In this document: positions 25,895 to 34,093 of the stretch, piece by piece
Layout: each line of letters starts with the position of its first letter
Position numbering within the stretch: the first letter of the stretch is position 1
Assembly: GCF_031085295.1 (NCBI RefSeq)
Contig: NZ_JAVFWO010000007.1
Coordinates: 1 to 64,000, forward strand
DNA: 64,000 bases
Reading direction: 5' to 3'
From: Microbacterium psychrotolerans
GTDB lineage: Bacteria > Actinomycetota > Actinomycetes > Actinomycetales > Microbacteriaceae
The notes under the pieces: generated by a model
Database searches by the model: none
What the model was told of the DNA's origin: nothing
Seen by the model: only the letters and a program-made list of their open reading frames with translations
Position numbers and translations under genes: made by a program

Positions 25895-26863
25895 ATGGTT
25901 CCCACGCCCGCTTCCGGCGCCGCCGGTGCATCGCCCGAATCCGCCGGGCGTGTGGGGCCTGCCGGGTCCGTCGAGTTCGGTCAGCACCCGCCCGCCCGGC
26001 GCACGCTGCTGCACGTGAGCGACACGCACCTGCTGGCGGGCAACCCGCCGCTCGGCGGACGCTTTGACACCGCAGCCAACCTCGCCCGTACGCTCGTCGC
26101 GGTCGAGGCCACCGGCGTCCGTCCCGATGCGATCGTTTTCACGGGCGACCTGACGGATCTCGGCGAGCCCGAGGCTTATCGCGCCCTGCGCGCCGCGGTC
26201 GAGCCGGTCGCCGAGCGCCTCGGGGCGCCCGTCGTGTGGGTAGCCGGCAACCACGACGAGCGGCCGGCGCTGCGCCGCGACCTGCTCGGACTCGAGCCGA
26301 CGCAGGAGCCCGTCACCGGAGTGTGGGATCTCGGCGGTCTGCGGCTCATCGGGCTGGACTCGACGGTGCCCGGCTGGCATCACGGCGATCTCGACACGGC
26401 CCAGCTGGAGTGGCTGCGCGCCGTGCTCGCGACGCCCGCCCCGCTCGGCACCATCCTCGCGCTGCACCACCCGCCGCTGCCGTCGCACGTGCCCTTGTTC
26501 GACATCCTCGAGCTGCGAGACCAGGGACGCCTCGCCGAGGTGATCGCAGGCACCGACGTGCGCGCGATCCTCGCGGGTCACCTGCACTACTCGACGAGCG
26601 GCACGTTCGCGGGCGTCCCGGTGAGCGTCGCCGCCGCCACCTGCTACACGATGAACCTGGCGCGGGCCGCGGTCGACGTGAACGGCATGGACGCCGGCCA
26701 GTCGTTCCACCTCGTGCACGTGTACGACGACACGATCACGCACGCCGTCGTCCCCGTCGTCGATGCGCCTACCGCCGACGTCTTCTCGGCGGAATGGGTG
26801 GAGCGGATGTCGCGCCTCACGCCCGAGCAGCGGCTCGAGGCGTTCTCGCGCAAGCCCCACTGA
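25895..26863 (+). CDS. CpdA-like metallophosphoesterase
   Basis: 322 residues of the class III cyclic nucleotide phosphodiesterase/calcineurin-like fold. The five metal-binding blocks are present in order: VSDTHL, FTGDLTD, AGNHDE, LALHHPP and AGHLHY. It probably hydrolyses a cyclic nucleotide or another phosphodiester in the cytoplasm; the exact substrate cannot be told. ATG 25895 sits next to a TAGGCT box and has no ribosome site, which fits a leaderless mRNA. Confidence 0.88.
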   Translation: MVPTPASGAAGASPESAGRVGPAGSVEFGQHPPARRTLLHVSDTHLLAGNPPLGGRFDTAANLARTLVAVEATGVRPDAIVFTGDLTDLGEPEAYRALRAAVEPVAERLGAPVVWVAGNHDERPALRRDLLGLEPTQEPVTGVWDLGGLRLIGLDSTVPGWHHGDLDTAQLEWLRAVLATPAPLGTILALHHPPLPSHVPLFDILELRDQGRLAEVIAGTDVRAILAGHLHYSTSGTFAGVPVSVAAATCYTMNLARAAVDVNGMDAGQSFHLVHVYDDTITHAVVPVVDAPTADVFSAEWVERMSRLTPEQRLEAFSRKPH

Positions 26864-26898
26864 CATCGCTGCTCACCGTTGACGGGGGCGCCCCGGTG

Positions 26899-26931
26899 TA
26901 CGCGGCGACCCGCTCCGCTGTACGCCGCGTA
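26899..26931. repeat. Inverted repeat between cpdA-like gene and aspA
   Basis: TACGCGGCG (26899-26907) and CGCCGCGTA (26923-26931) form a 9-bp stem with a 15-base loop. It may end the upstream transcript or bind a regulator of aspA, whose likely -10 (TAGTCT, about 26957) lies just downstream. Confidence 0.4.
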
Positions 26932-27012
26932 TAGGCCGGCGCGAAGGCGTCACGAGTAGTCTCGAAGCATCCCGGCACACCGCTGTGAACGACCCACGAG
27001 GACAACACACAC

Positions 27013-28494
27013 ATGTCACTGGACGCAATGACGCGAACCCGCATCGAGACCGACTCCCTGGGATCCATGGAGATCCCCGCCGACGCGTACTGGGGCATCC
27101 ACACCGCCCGCGCGCTCGAGAACTTCCCGATCTCGAAGAGGCCGATCTCGGTCTATCCCGACCTGGTGCGCGCGCTCGCCATGGTGAAGCAGGCGTCGGC
27201 CCGCGCGAACCGTGAGATCGGGGTCCTCGACCCGGCCAAGGCCGATCTCATCGACCGGGCCGCGCAGCTCGTCATCGAGGGACAGTTCCACGACCAGTTC
27301 GTCGTCGGCGTCATCCAGGGCGGTGCCGGCACATCGACCAACATGAACGCCAACGAGGTCATCACGAATGTCGCCCTCGAGCTCGCGGGGCGACCGAAGG
27401 GCGACTACGCGTTCCTCTCGCCGATCGACGACACCAACCGCAGCCAGTCGACGAACGACGTGTATCCGACCGCGATCAAGGTGGGTCTCGGTCTCGACCT
27501 GAAGACCCTGCTCGAGGAGCTCGACCTGCTGCGCCGGGCGTTCCTCGCCAAGGCCGTGGAGTTCCACGACGTCCTGAAGGTCGGCCGGACGCAGCTGCAG
27601 GACGCCGTGCCGATGACCCTCGGCCAGGAGTTCCACGGCTTCGCCACCACGCTGGGCTACGACCACCAGCGGCTCACCGAGAACGCGTACCTGCTCTACG
27701 AGATCAACATGGGCGCGACGGCCATCGGAACGGGCATCACGACCAACCCGTCCTACGCTCCGGCCGTGCTGCAGCACCTGCGAGAGATCTCCGGCCTCGA
27801 CCTCGCCACCGCGAGCGACCTGGTCGAGGCGACGAGCGACACCGGTTCGTTCATGTCGTTCTCGGCTTCGCTGAAGCGCAATGCGATCAAGCTGTCGAAG
27901 ATCTGCAACGACCTCCGGCTGCTCTCGTCCGGCCCGCAGGCGGGCTTCGGCGAGATCAACCTGCCCGCTCGCCAGGCAGGCTCGAGCATCATGCCGGGCA
28001 AGGTGAACCCGGTCATCCCCGAGGTCGTGAATCAGGTGGCGTTCGCCGTCGCCGGCGCCGATCTGACGGTGACGATGGCGGTCGAGGGCGGGCAGCTGCA
28101 GCTGAACGCGTTCGAGCCGGTGATCGCGCACTCGATCTTCCAGTCGATCACCTGGTTGCGCCAGGCCATCCTCACGCTGCGCGTCAACTGCGTCGAGGGC
28201 ATCACCGCCAACCGCGAGCGTCTCGGCGCCATGGTGGGCTCGTCCGTCGGCGTCATCACGGCGCTCACCCCGTTCATCGGCTACGCGGCTGCCGCGGCGC
28301 TGGCGAAGACGGCCCTGCTCACCGGCCACAGCGTCGCCGACCTCGTCGTCGAGGCGGGTCTCATGTCACGCGAGGAGGTCGCCAAGCAGCTGTCGCCGGC
28401 GAGACTCTCGGGACTCGAGACGGTGACCGCCGCGATCCCTGTCCAGCAGGCACCGGAGGACATGGTCGTGGAACGCGCCGCCGACTCTCGCTGA
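27013..28494 (+). CDS. aspA: Aspartate ammonia-lyase
   Basis: Converts L-aspartate to fumarate and ammonia in the cytoplasm as a homotetramer. 493 residues. The superfamily signature is GSSIMPGKVNP at about 323-333, with the catalytic serine (Ser324/325) in this loop; TNDVYPTA and GRTQLQDAVPMTLGQEF are also present. The residues after the signature (EVVNQVAF) favour aspartase over fumarase C, but the distinction rests on overall similarity. ATG 27013 has a weak GAGGAC site. Confidence 0.9.
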   Translation: MSLDAMTRTRIETDSLGSMEIPADAYWGIHTARALENFPISKRPISVYPDLVRALAMVKQASARANREIGVLDPAKADLIDRAAQLVIEGQFHDQFVVGVIQGGAGTSTNMNANEVITNVALELAGRPKGDYAFLSPIDDTNRSQSTNDVYPTAIKVGLGLDLKTLLEELDLLRRAFLAKAVEFHDVLKVGRTQLQDAVPMTLGQEFHGFATTLGYDHQRLTENAYLLYEINMGATAIGTGITTNPSYAPAVLQHLREISGLDLATASDLVEATSDTGSFMSFSASLKRNAIKLSKICNDLRLLSSGPQAGFGEINLPARQAGSSIMPGKVNPVIPEVVNQVAFAVAGADLTVTMAVEGGQLQLNAFEPVIAHSIFQSITWLRQAILTLRVNCVEGITANRERLGAMVGSSVGVITALTPFIGYAAAAALAKTALLTGHSVADLVVEAGLMSREEVAKQLSPARLSGLETVTAAIPVQQAPEDMVVERAADSR

Positions 28495-28554
28495 CTTGTT
28501 GCCGCGAGAGGCTCCGGATCGATAACGTCAGGGGACTCGAACGAAAGGCGAGAA

Positions 28555-29148
28555 ATGACCGATCCGCAGAACCCGGCCGCACCCGAGCCGCCTCAGCAGC
28601 CCGCGTCGGAGCCGACTGCGCCTCAGCCGCCCGCCGATGCGCCTCCCGCGCCGGAGTACACGGCTCCGGCTGAGCCGGAGGCCGCCCCCGCCGCTCCCGA
28701 GTACACCGCGCCCGCAACGCCCGAGTATGCCGCCGCACCGGCTGGGCCCGCACAGCACGACTACCCGGCGGCACCGCCCGCGTACCCCGCGGCGTCCCCG
28801 GCCTACCCCGCTGCCCCGCCGGCCGCATACGGCGCGCCTGCGGACGCTCCGGTGCCGGGCAAGACGCTCGGCATCGTCGCTCTCGTCGTCGTGTTCTTCG
28901 CGTCCGTGGTCGGCCTGATCCTCGGCTACGTCGCGCGCTCGCAGAGCAAGAAGGCGGGCGTGAAGAACACGCCCGCGAAGGTGGCGATCATCCTGGGCTG
29001 GATCTTCCTGGTCCTCAGCATCATCGCGACGATCATCATCGTGATCGCGATCGTGAACGGCGCCGGCGCTGCCCTGCAGGAGCTGTGCGAAGGAATGGAA
29101 CCCGGGGAGTATCCGCTTTCCACCGGGGGCACGATCACCTGCCCGTGA
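28555..29148 (+). CDS. DUF4190-like membrane protein with Pro/Ala/Tyr-rich arm
   Basis: 197 residues. The first 95 or so are low-complexity Pro/Ala/Tyr/Glu repeats (AAPEYTAPATPEYAA, YPAAPPAYPAASPAYPAAPP). Two membrane helices follow (IVALVVVFFASVVGLILGYV and VAIILGWIFLVLSIIATIII) with a basic loop between them, the DUF4190 arrangement. A short C-terminal piece with two cysteines ends TGGTITCP. Good ribosome site (GAAAGGCGAG). Role unknown; probably envelope-associated. Confidence 0.78.
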   Translation: MTDPQNPAAPEPPQQPASEPTAPQPPADAPPAPEYTAPAEPEAAPAAPEYTAPATPEYAAAPAGPAQHDYPAAPPAYPAASPAYPAAPPAAYGAPADAPVPGKTLGIVALVVVFFASVVGLILGYVARSQSKKAGVKNTPAKVAIILGWIFLVLSIIATIIIVIAIVNGAGAALQELCEGMEPGEYPLSTGGTITCP

Positions 29149-29167
29149 CCCGCGGAACCAGCTGCAC

Positions 29168-29204
29168 ACGACGCCCCCGCTCCGCCTCGGAGCGGGGGCG
29201 TCGT
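29168..29204. terminator. 17-bp bidirectional terminator
   Basis: ACGACGCCCCCGCTCCG (29168-29184) pairs with 29188-29204 around a 3-base loop CCT, between two convergent genes. Confidence 0.9.
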
Positions 29205-29211
29205 CGTGAGA

Positions 29212-30075
29212 TCAGTCGAGGATGCGGCAGTGCGTCGTCAGGGCGCCGATGCCGTCGATCCCCACGGTGACGGTCGAACGGTCGCGCAGGAACACCTGCG
29301 GATCGCGCGAGTAGCCGGCGCCTCCGGGGCTGCCGGTGGAGATGAGCGTCCCGGGCAGCAGTGTCGCCGACTTCGACAGGTGCGAGATGAGCGTCGCGAC
29401 CGGCCGCACCATCTGGCCGGTCGTCGCGTCCTGCAGCGTCGTGCCGTCAAGGACTGTCCAGATGTGGAGGTCCTGCGGGTCGGGGATCTCGTCGGCCGTG
29501 ACGACGAACGGGCCCGTCGGTGTGAAGCCGTCGAACGACTTGCAGCGCGACCACTGGGCCTCGGAGTACTGGATGTCGCGCGCCGTGATGTCGTTGACCA
29601 CCGTGTAGCCCCAGACATGGTCCAGCGCGTCGTCGGCCGAGACGTCCTTCGCCGCGGTGCCGATGATGACCCCGAGCTCCGCCTCGTAGTCGACGGACTC
29701 GCTCAGCGAACGCGGCCAGATCGTCGTGCCGTCGTGGCCGGCCAGCGAGTTCGGCCAGAGCACGAAGACGGTCGGCGTGGAATCCGTCTTCAGCCCCAGC
29801 TCGCTGGAGTGCGCCGCGTAATTCAGGCCGATCGCGAGGATCACCGGCGGAGTGAGGAGCGCCGACGCGAAGCGCATGGTGTCGAGCGGATGCCGCGCGC
29901 CCCGGCCCGCGGCATCCTTCACACGCGCGAGCAGGGCGTCGCCGCCCGCGATCAGCTCCTCGAGCACGCGAGGGGCTCCGTCGAACAGCCCCTCCACGAG
30001 GATCGCCTCGTCGCCCTCGATGAGTGCAAGCCTCGGTTCGGCCGACTGCGGCGGCACGACATGGGCGAAGCGCAT
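29212..30075 (-). CDS. Fumarylacetoacetate hydrolase family protein
   Basis: 287 residues. The FAH fold is shown by GLNYAAHSSELG, DYEAELGVIIG (metal-binding acidic residues), YTVVNDITARDIQ and KSFDGFTPTGPF. Family members cleave or decarboxylate beta-keto acids, often at the end of aromatic degradation. No pathway genes are nearby, so the substrate is unknown. A TAGGTT box 6 bases upstream indicates a leaderless transcript. Confidence 0.88.
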   Translation of the reverse strand: MRFAHVVPPQSAEPRLALIEGDEAILVEGLFDGAPRVLEELIAGGDALLARVKDAAGRGARHPLDTMRFASALLTPPVILAIGLNYAAHSSELGLKTDSTPTVFVLWPNSLAGHDGTTIWPRSLSESVDYEAELGVIIGTAAKDVSADDALDHVWGYTVVNDITARDIQYSEAQWSRCKSFDGFTPTGPFVVTADEIPDPQDLHIWTVLDGTTLQDATTGQMVRPVATLISHLSKSATLLPGTLISTGSPGGAGYSRDPQVFLRDRSTVTVGIDGIGALTTHCRILD

Positions 30076-30081
30076 TCCCCC

Positions 30082-30087
30082 AACCTA
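30082..30087 (-). promoter_or_regulatory. -10 box for the FAH-family gene
   Basis: TAGGTT on the minus strand, 6 bases before the ATG at 30075. Confidence 0.5.
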
Positions 30088-30148
30088 GCCGGACGCCCGC
30101 GCCGACGGGCGACCCGCCCGCGCGCGGCGGTGGAGCGTTCTGCAGCCA

Positions 30149-30154
30149 TAGGCT
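30149..30154 (+). promoter_or_regulatory. -10 box for the PrsW-type gene
   Basis: TAGGCT ends 6 bases before the ATG at 30161. Confidence 0.55.
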
Positions 30155-30160
30155 GAGCGC

Positions 30161-31387
30161 ATGACGCACGACCCCGGTGCCGCCCGGCCGCGGCCATCGC
30201 TCACTCCGCCCGAGTTCGCCTCCGCCCTCGCGCAGCCGCGCAATGCGACTCCCGCGACGATCGCACCGCCGGCGACGTCGCCGGCCCCGGTGCAGATCCC
30301 CACGGCTGCGGCTCCGCGCCGCGGGCGCACGGCATCGATCTGGATCGTCGGCGTCCTGGTCCTCGTCCTGATCGCCCTGGTCGGATACTTCCTGAACGCA
30401 CTGGGGCCGGGCGCTTCGCTGATCGGGATGCTGCTGGCGCTGGTGCCCCTGATCGGCGTGCTGTTCGCGGTCCGCATCGTCGACCGATGGGAGCCCGAGC
30501 CGCGCTCGCTGCTGGTCCTGGCGGTCGCCTGGGGTGCCATCGCCGCCGTCGGCATCGCACTCGGCATAGACCTGCTGCTGTCGACGGTGTTCGGCCCTGC
30601 CACCGGCGCGCGCGAGGTGCTGCAGACGGTGGTGCAGGCGCCGGTCGTCGAGGAGTTCGCGAAGGGCCTCGGGGTCTTCCTGATCTTCGCGACCGCGCGA
30701 CGTGCCTTCGACGGCCCGGTCGACGGCATCGTGTACGGCGCGTTGATCGGCGCGGGCTTCGCGTTCACCGAGAACATCCAGTACTTCGCGGTGAGCTTCA
30801 TCGAAGGGGGAGCCGCCGAGACGTCGGTGACGTTCTTCCTGCGCGGCATCCTGTCGCCGTTCGCGCACGTGATGTTCACCAGCGTCACGGGCTTCGCCCT
30901 CGGCCTCGCCGCGCGCCGGGGCCTCTCGACCGGGCAGGCCGTCGGTCCCTGGCTCGTCGGCCTCGCCGGCGCCATCGCGCTGCACGCCTTCTGGAACGGC
31001 TCCGCCATGTTCGGCGACTTCTTCGTGCTCTACCTCACGCTGCAGGTGCCCCTCTTCATCGGCTTCCTCCTCGGCATCATCGCGCTGCGGCGCGAGGAAT
31101 CCCGGCTCACCAGGCGCCGGCTCGGCGACTACGCGGCCGCCGGGTGGTTCACGCCCCAGGAGGTCGACATGCTCGCGACCTCGACCGGGCGCAAGGCGGC
31201 GCTGGCGTGGGCGCAGACGCTGCGTGGCGACCGCACCGTGCTCATGAGGACCTTCATCGCCGACGCCACCGCCCTCGCCGCCACCCGCCAGCGCGCCATC
31301 ACCGGCCGCGACCCGCACGCGGCCGCCGAGGAGCGCGACCTGCTGGCGAAGACGGCCGCGACACGCGCGGCGATGTTCGCGCCGTAG
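30161..31387 (+). CDS. PrsW-family intramembrane protease
   Basis: 408 residues. A Pro/Ala-rich N-terminal tail of about 55 residues precedes eight or so membrane helices. The PrsW motifs appear in order: VVEEFAKGLG (EExxK), GFAFTENIQYF (FxxxEN), a conserved His in LSPFAHVMFTSVTG and HAFWN. In Bacillus PrsW cleaves the anti-sigma factor RsiW; here no anti-sigma gene is adjacent, so the target is open. The C-terminal 90 residues are a cytoplasmic helical region. Confidence 0.87.
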   Translation: MTHDPGAARPRPSLTPPEFASALAQPRNATPATIAPPATSPAPVQIPTAAAPRRGRTASIWIVGVLVLVLIALVGYFLNALGPGASLIGMLLALVPLIGVLFAVRIVDRWEPEPRSLLVLAVAWGAIAAVGIALGIDLLLSTVFGPATGAREVLQTVVQAPVVEEFAKGLGVFLIFATARRAFDGPVDGIVYGALIGAGFAFTENIQYFAVSFIEGGAAETSVTFFLRGILSPFAHVMFTSVTGFALGLAARRGLSTGQAVGPWLVGLAGAIALHAFWNGSAMFGDFFVLYLTLQVPLFIGFLLGIIALRREESRLTRRRLGDYAAAGWFTPQEVDMLATSTGRKAALAWAQTLRGDRTVLMRTFIADATALAATRQRAITGRDPHAAAEERDLLAKTAATRAAMFAP

Positions 31388-31436
31388 AGGCGAAGACTCG
31401 ACGTATCGAAGGGTGCTGGACCCGGGTCGTATCAAG

Positions 31437-31487
31437 ACTCAGCGCTCGGTGCCGCGGCGATGCCTGCGTGTCTACCGAGCGCTGAGT
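31437..31487. repeat. 14-bp inverted repeat with 23-base spacer
   Basis: ACTCAGCGCTCGGT (31437-31450) and ACCGAGCGCTGAGT (31474-31487) are exact complements. This is longer-looped than the terminators here; it lies after the PrsW-type gene and may be a terminator, an operator or a remnant of a mobile repeat. Confidence 0.6.
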
Positions 31488-31600
31488 TGGTCTGCGACCA
31501 GGATGCCGGGGGGCCGCGCGAGTGTCAAGAGAACCATCGGCGGTTCCCCTGACGGCGAACTCACCCGGCGCCCGAGATCACGGGATGGTTGGATGGTGTC

Positions 31601-31969
31601 ATGACTGACGACCGCACCAAGCCCGAGATCGACGCACCCGCCGGACCGGCGCCTGCCGACCTGGTCATCCGCGACATCGTCGTGGGCGATGGCGCTGAGG
31701 CGAAGCCCGGCGACACCGTGACCGTCCACTACCTGGGCGTCGAGTACGAGAGCGGCGAGGAGTTCGACTCGTCGTGGAACCGCGGCGAGAGCATCCAGTT
31801 CCCGCTGCGCGGCCTGATCCAGGGCTGGCAGGACGGCATCCCCGGTATGAAGGAAGGCGGGCGCCGCGAGCTCGTCATCCCGCCGCACCTCGCGTACGGA
31901 CCCGCCGGAGGCCACTTCCTCGGCGGCAAGACCCTGATCTTCGTCATCGACCTCATCAAGGTCGGCTGA
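31601..31969 (+). CDS. FKBP-type peptidyl-prolyl cis-trans isomerase
   Basis: 122 residues, essentially one FKBP domain after a short acidic/Pro-rich lead. Active-site blocks are VTVHYLGVEYESGEEFDSSW, FPLRGLIQGWQDGIPGMKEG and PPHLAYGPAG. No signal peptide, so probably a cytoplasmic folding helper. ATG 31601 was preferred to an upstream TTG. A 16-base tandem repeat begins in its stop codon. Confidence 0.93.
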   Translation: MTDDRTKPEIDAPAGPAPADLVIRDIVVGDGAEAKPGDTVTVHYLGVEYESGEEFDSSWNRGESIQFPLRGLIQGWQDGIPGMKEGGRRELVIPPHLAYGPAGGHFLGGKTLIFVIDLIKVG

Positions 31970-31998
31970 GCCCGTCGAAGCCTGAGCCCGTCGAAGCC
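31967..31998 (+). repeat. Two tandem copies of a 16-base unit
   Basis: TGAGCCCGTCGAAGCC occurs twice in a row, the first copy including the TGA stop of the FKBP gene. Variants of GAGCCYGTCGAA are dispersed intergenic repeats I recall from related actinobacteria (memory, not checked). Confidence 0.75.
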
Positions 31999-32034
31999 CG
32001 AGTGCTTCGAAGTGGCTCGACCCAGGCGTACACA

Positions 32035-32060
32035 GGGGCGGATGCTGCGGCATCCGCCCC
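32035..32060 (+). terminator. 11-bp hairpin after the FKBP gene
   Basis: GGGGCGGATGC (32035-32045) pairs with GCATCCGCCCC (32050-32060) around TGCG, followed by TTCGTCGT. Confidence 0.8.
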
Positions 32061-32110
32061 TTCGTCGTGTCCGGCGCAGCGAGCGACTGTGCCGTCAGGA
32101 GGCGACCGGC

Positions 32111-32170
32111 ATGAGAAATCTTTCATTCATCGGAATAGATCTCCCCATCATTCGCGTTGACGTGCATTGA
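32111..32170 (+). CDS. Candidate 19-residue leader peptide upstream of the YceI gene
   Basis: ATG AGA ... TGA encodes MRNLSFIGIDLPIIRVDVH. A full AGGAGG (32097-32102) lies 8 bases before the ATG, better than most sites in the window. The ORF is strikingly AT-rich and uses codons rare in this genome (AGA, ATA, CTT, TCA, AAT). It ends 46 bases before the YceI start. The -RVDVH end is reminiscent of small actinobacterial leader peptides with an R-x-VD motif (recalled). No Cys, Trp or His run points to a specific amino acid. Confidence 0.45.
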   Translation: MRNLSFIGIDLPIIRVDVH

Positions 32171-32216
32171 GCCCATCGCCGCACCTGCGGTGATCCACCC
32201 CACACGAAGGACGACC

Positions 32217-32780
32217 ATGACCGACACCACCACGATCGACGTTCCCGGCTACAAGGCAGGCACCTGGGTGCTCGACCCCGCGCACAGCGAGGTCACCTTC
32301 AGCGTGCGCCACATGATGATCTCGAAGGTGCGCGGCACCTTCGGCATGAAGAGCGCGACGCTCGTCGCCCCCGAGAACCCCCTCGACGCGCAGGTCGAGG
32401 CGAGCGTCGACGTGACCTCGGTCGACACCAAGGACGAGGGCCGCGACAACCACCTCCGCTCCGGTGACTTCTTCGACGCCGAGAACCACCCGACCATGGA
32501 GTTCCGCTCGACCGGCGCCCGCATCGCCGACGGCGACTTCCTGGTCGACGGCGACCTCACCATCCGCGGCGTCACCAAGCCGGTGACCTTCGAGTTCGAG
32601 TTCGGTGGCTTCGGGACCGACCCGTGGGGCAACTACAAGGCCGGCGCCACCGCGAAGACCGTCGTGAACCGCGAGGACTTCGGGCTCACCTGGAACGCCG
32701 CACTCGAGACCGGCGGCGTGCTCGTCGGCAAGGACGTCACCATCACGCTCGAGCTGCAGGGCGCGCTCCAGCAGGACTGA
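32217..32780 (+). CDS. YceI-family lipid-binding protein
   Basis: 187 residues without signal peptide. The lipocalin-like YceI fold is shown by WVLDPAHSEVTFSVRHMMIS near the N-terminus, the block RDNHLRSGDFFDAENHPTM in the middle and LTIRGVTKPVTFEFEF later. Family members bind polyisoprenoid lipids or amphiphiles. ATG 32217 follows CGAAGGAC. The upstream AT-rich leader ORF may control it. Confidence 0.92.
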   Translation: MTDTTTIDVPGYKAGTWVLDPAHSEVTFSVRHMMISKVRGTFGMKSATLVAPENPLDAQVEASVDVTSVDTKDEGRDNHLRSGDFFDAENHPTMEFRSTGARIADGDFLVDGDLTIRGVTKPVTFEFEFGGFGTDPWGNYKAGATAKTVVNREDFGLTWNAALETGGVLVGKDVTITLELQGALQQD

Positions 32781-32795
32781 CCCTCAGCGTCGCAC

Positions 32796-32830
32796 AAGAG
32801 CGGATGCCTCGAGCCGAGGCATCTGCTCTT
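32796..32830 (+). terminator. 15-bp hairpin after the YceI gene
   Basis: AAGAGCGGATGCCTC (32796-32810) pairs with GAGGCATCTGCTCTT (32816-32830), one G-U pair, loop GAGCC, followed by CTGCGTG. Confidence 0.82.
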
Positions 32831-33051
32831 CTGCGTGTGGGTGGATCGGCCCGAGACAGACACCGTCTCGCGCACCCGGTCGGCGCCCACCTCGAGGTCG
32901 AAGGCGCCGATGTCGTGCCGCTCCACGCCGGAATGGTCGCCCTCGTGCCGCGGGGATCGGGCATCGCATCTCGACCAGTCCCGGTGCGCCCGCGGTGAGA
33001 CGCCCGGGCGCGTCCGCCGGACCGCGGCCTGAGGGGGGTCGATCGGGCGCG
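32831..33051. other. Gap with no gene recognised
   Basis: Several frames are open here but none matches a family I know. One plus-strand frame reads VVPLHAGMVALVPRGSG, vaguely cupin-like, and could be a gene remnant; I cannot support it as a gene. Confidence 0.35.
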
Positions 33052-33993
33052 TCAGGAACGCGGTCGCCGGCGCAGGCGGTCTTGAGCGAGCAGGATGCCG
33101 AGGAAGACGACGAGTGCGCCGAGGGGCTCGTTCCAGGAGATCGTCTCGCCCAGGATGACGATGCCCAGGACGACACCGACCACCGGCGTGATGTAGGTGA
33201 CGGTGGATGCGCGCGTAGGACCCCACGCGCGGACGGTGTTCTGGTTCCACACGTACGCGATCCCGGTGCCGAGGCAGCCGAGCAGGACGAGGCTCACGAC
33301 GATGGGCGCGTCGAGGCGCACGGGCGTCAGGACGAGGAACGGCGTGAGCACCACCATCACCGCCCCCGCCATCGCGATGTAGCCGAACGTGAACGCCAGC
33401 GCCGACATCCCCGTGTTCGAGACGAAGCGACGCATGTACGCGAAGCTGAAGCCGTAGCTCGCGGTCGCGCCCAGGATCGCCAGCTCGGCGACGAGGCTTC
33501 CGTCCAGCGCGACCCCCTGCCACGGCGCGATGATCACGATCACGCCCAGGATGCCGATGCCGATGCCGATGACCTGCATGGCCTTCAGCCGCTCCACGCG
33601 GAATACCAGCCACGCCATGATCGCCGTCATGATCGGCGTGGTCGCGTTGAAGATGCTCGCCACGCCCGAGCTCACGTGCTGCTGCGCCCACGAGAACAGC
33701 AGGAACGGGATGACGCAGAAGGTCAGCCCGAGCACCAGCAGGTGGCCCCAGACGCGGAGGCTGCGCGAGAGCCGCTCACGACGCAGGAGCACGAGGGCGC
33801 CGAGCGTGAGGGCGCCCAGCAGGATGCGGGTCCAGGCGACCTGCGCCGGCGAGATGCCGGTGAGCGACACCTTCATGAAGAGGAAGCTCGAGCCCCACAC
33901 GATGCCGGCGAGCACGAACTGCACCGTGATCCAGCGCGCCGAGGGCAGTCGCTCTGCGCGTGTCACGGGGGTCGTGTCGGTCGTCGAAGCCAC
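33052..33993 (-). CDS. EamA/DMT-family transporter
   Basis: 313 residues from GTG 33993, ten predicted membrane helices in two EamA repeats (first helix VQFVLAGIVWGSSFLFMK; second repeat starts LAILGATASYGFSFAYM). These permeases usually export amino acids or other metabolites; the substrate is not indicated by sequence or context. A TAGGGT box 6 bases upstream suggests a leaderless GTG transcript. Confidence 0.9.
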   Translation of the reverse strand: MASTTDTTPVTRAERLPSARWITVQFVLAGIVWGSSFLFMKVSLTGISPAQVAWTRILLGALTLGALVLLRRERLSRSLRVWGHLLVLGLTFCVIPFLLFSWAQQHVSSGVASIFNATTPIMTAIMAWLVFRVERLKAMQVIGIGIGILGVIVIIAPWQGVALDGSLVAELAILGATASYGFSFAYMRRFVSNTGMSALAFTFGYIAMAGAVMVVLTPFLVLTPVRLDAPIVVSLVLLGCLGTGIAYVWNQNTVRAWGPTRASTVTYITPVVGVVLGIVILGETISWNEPLGALVVFLGILLAQDRLRRRPRS

Positions 33994-33999
33994 GTGGCC

Positions 34000-34005
34000 A
34001 CCCTA
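34000..34005 (-). promoter_or_regulatory. -10 box for the EamA transporter gene
   Basis: TAGGGT on the minus strand, 6 bases before the GTG at 33993. Confidence 0.5.
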
Positions 34006-34093
34006 CGGTTGCCCTGCGACGTCGCGGCGCGCCCTCGGATGCGACGGCCGAAATCCGCCGGTCTGCGACGGTTCGGCTACGCTCTGGCGCCGG

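Noticed and set aside
31437..31487. Inverted repeat as ends of an insertion sequence
   Set aside because: Only 23 bases lie between the arms, no transposase is nearby and no target duplication is visible.
32831..33051. Cupin-like fragment VVPLHAGMVALVPRGSG
   Set aside because: Too short, no start or flanking similarity, and other frames are equally open.
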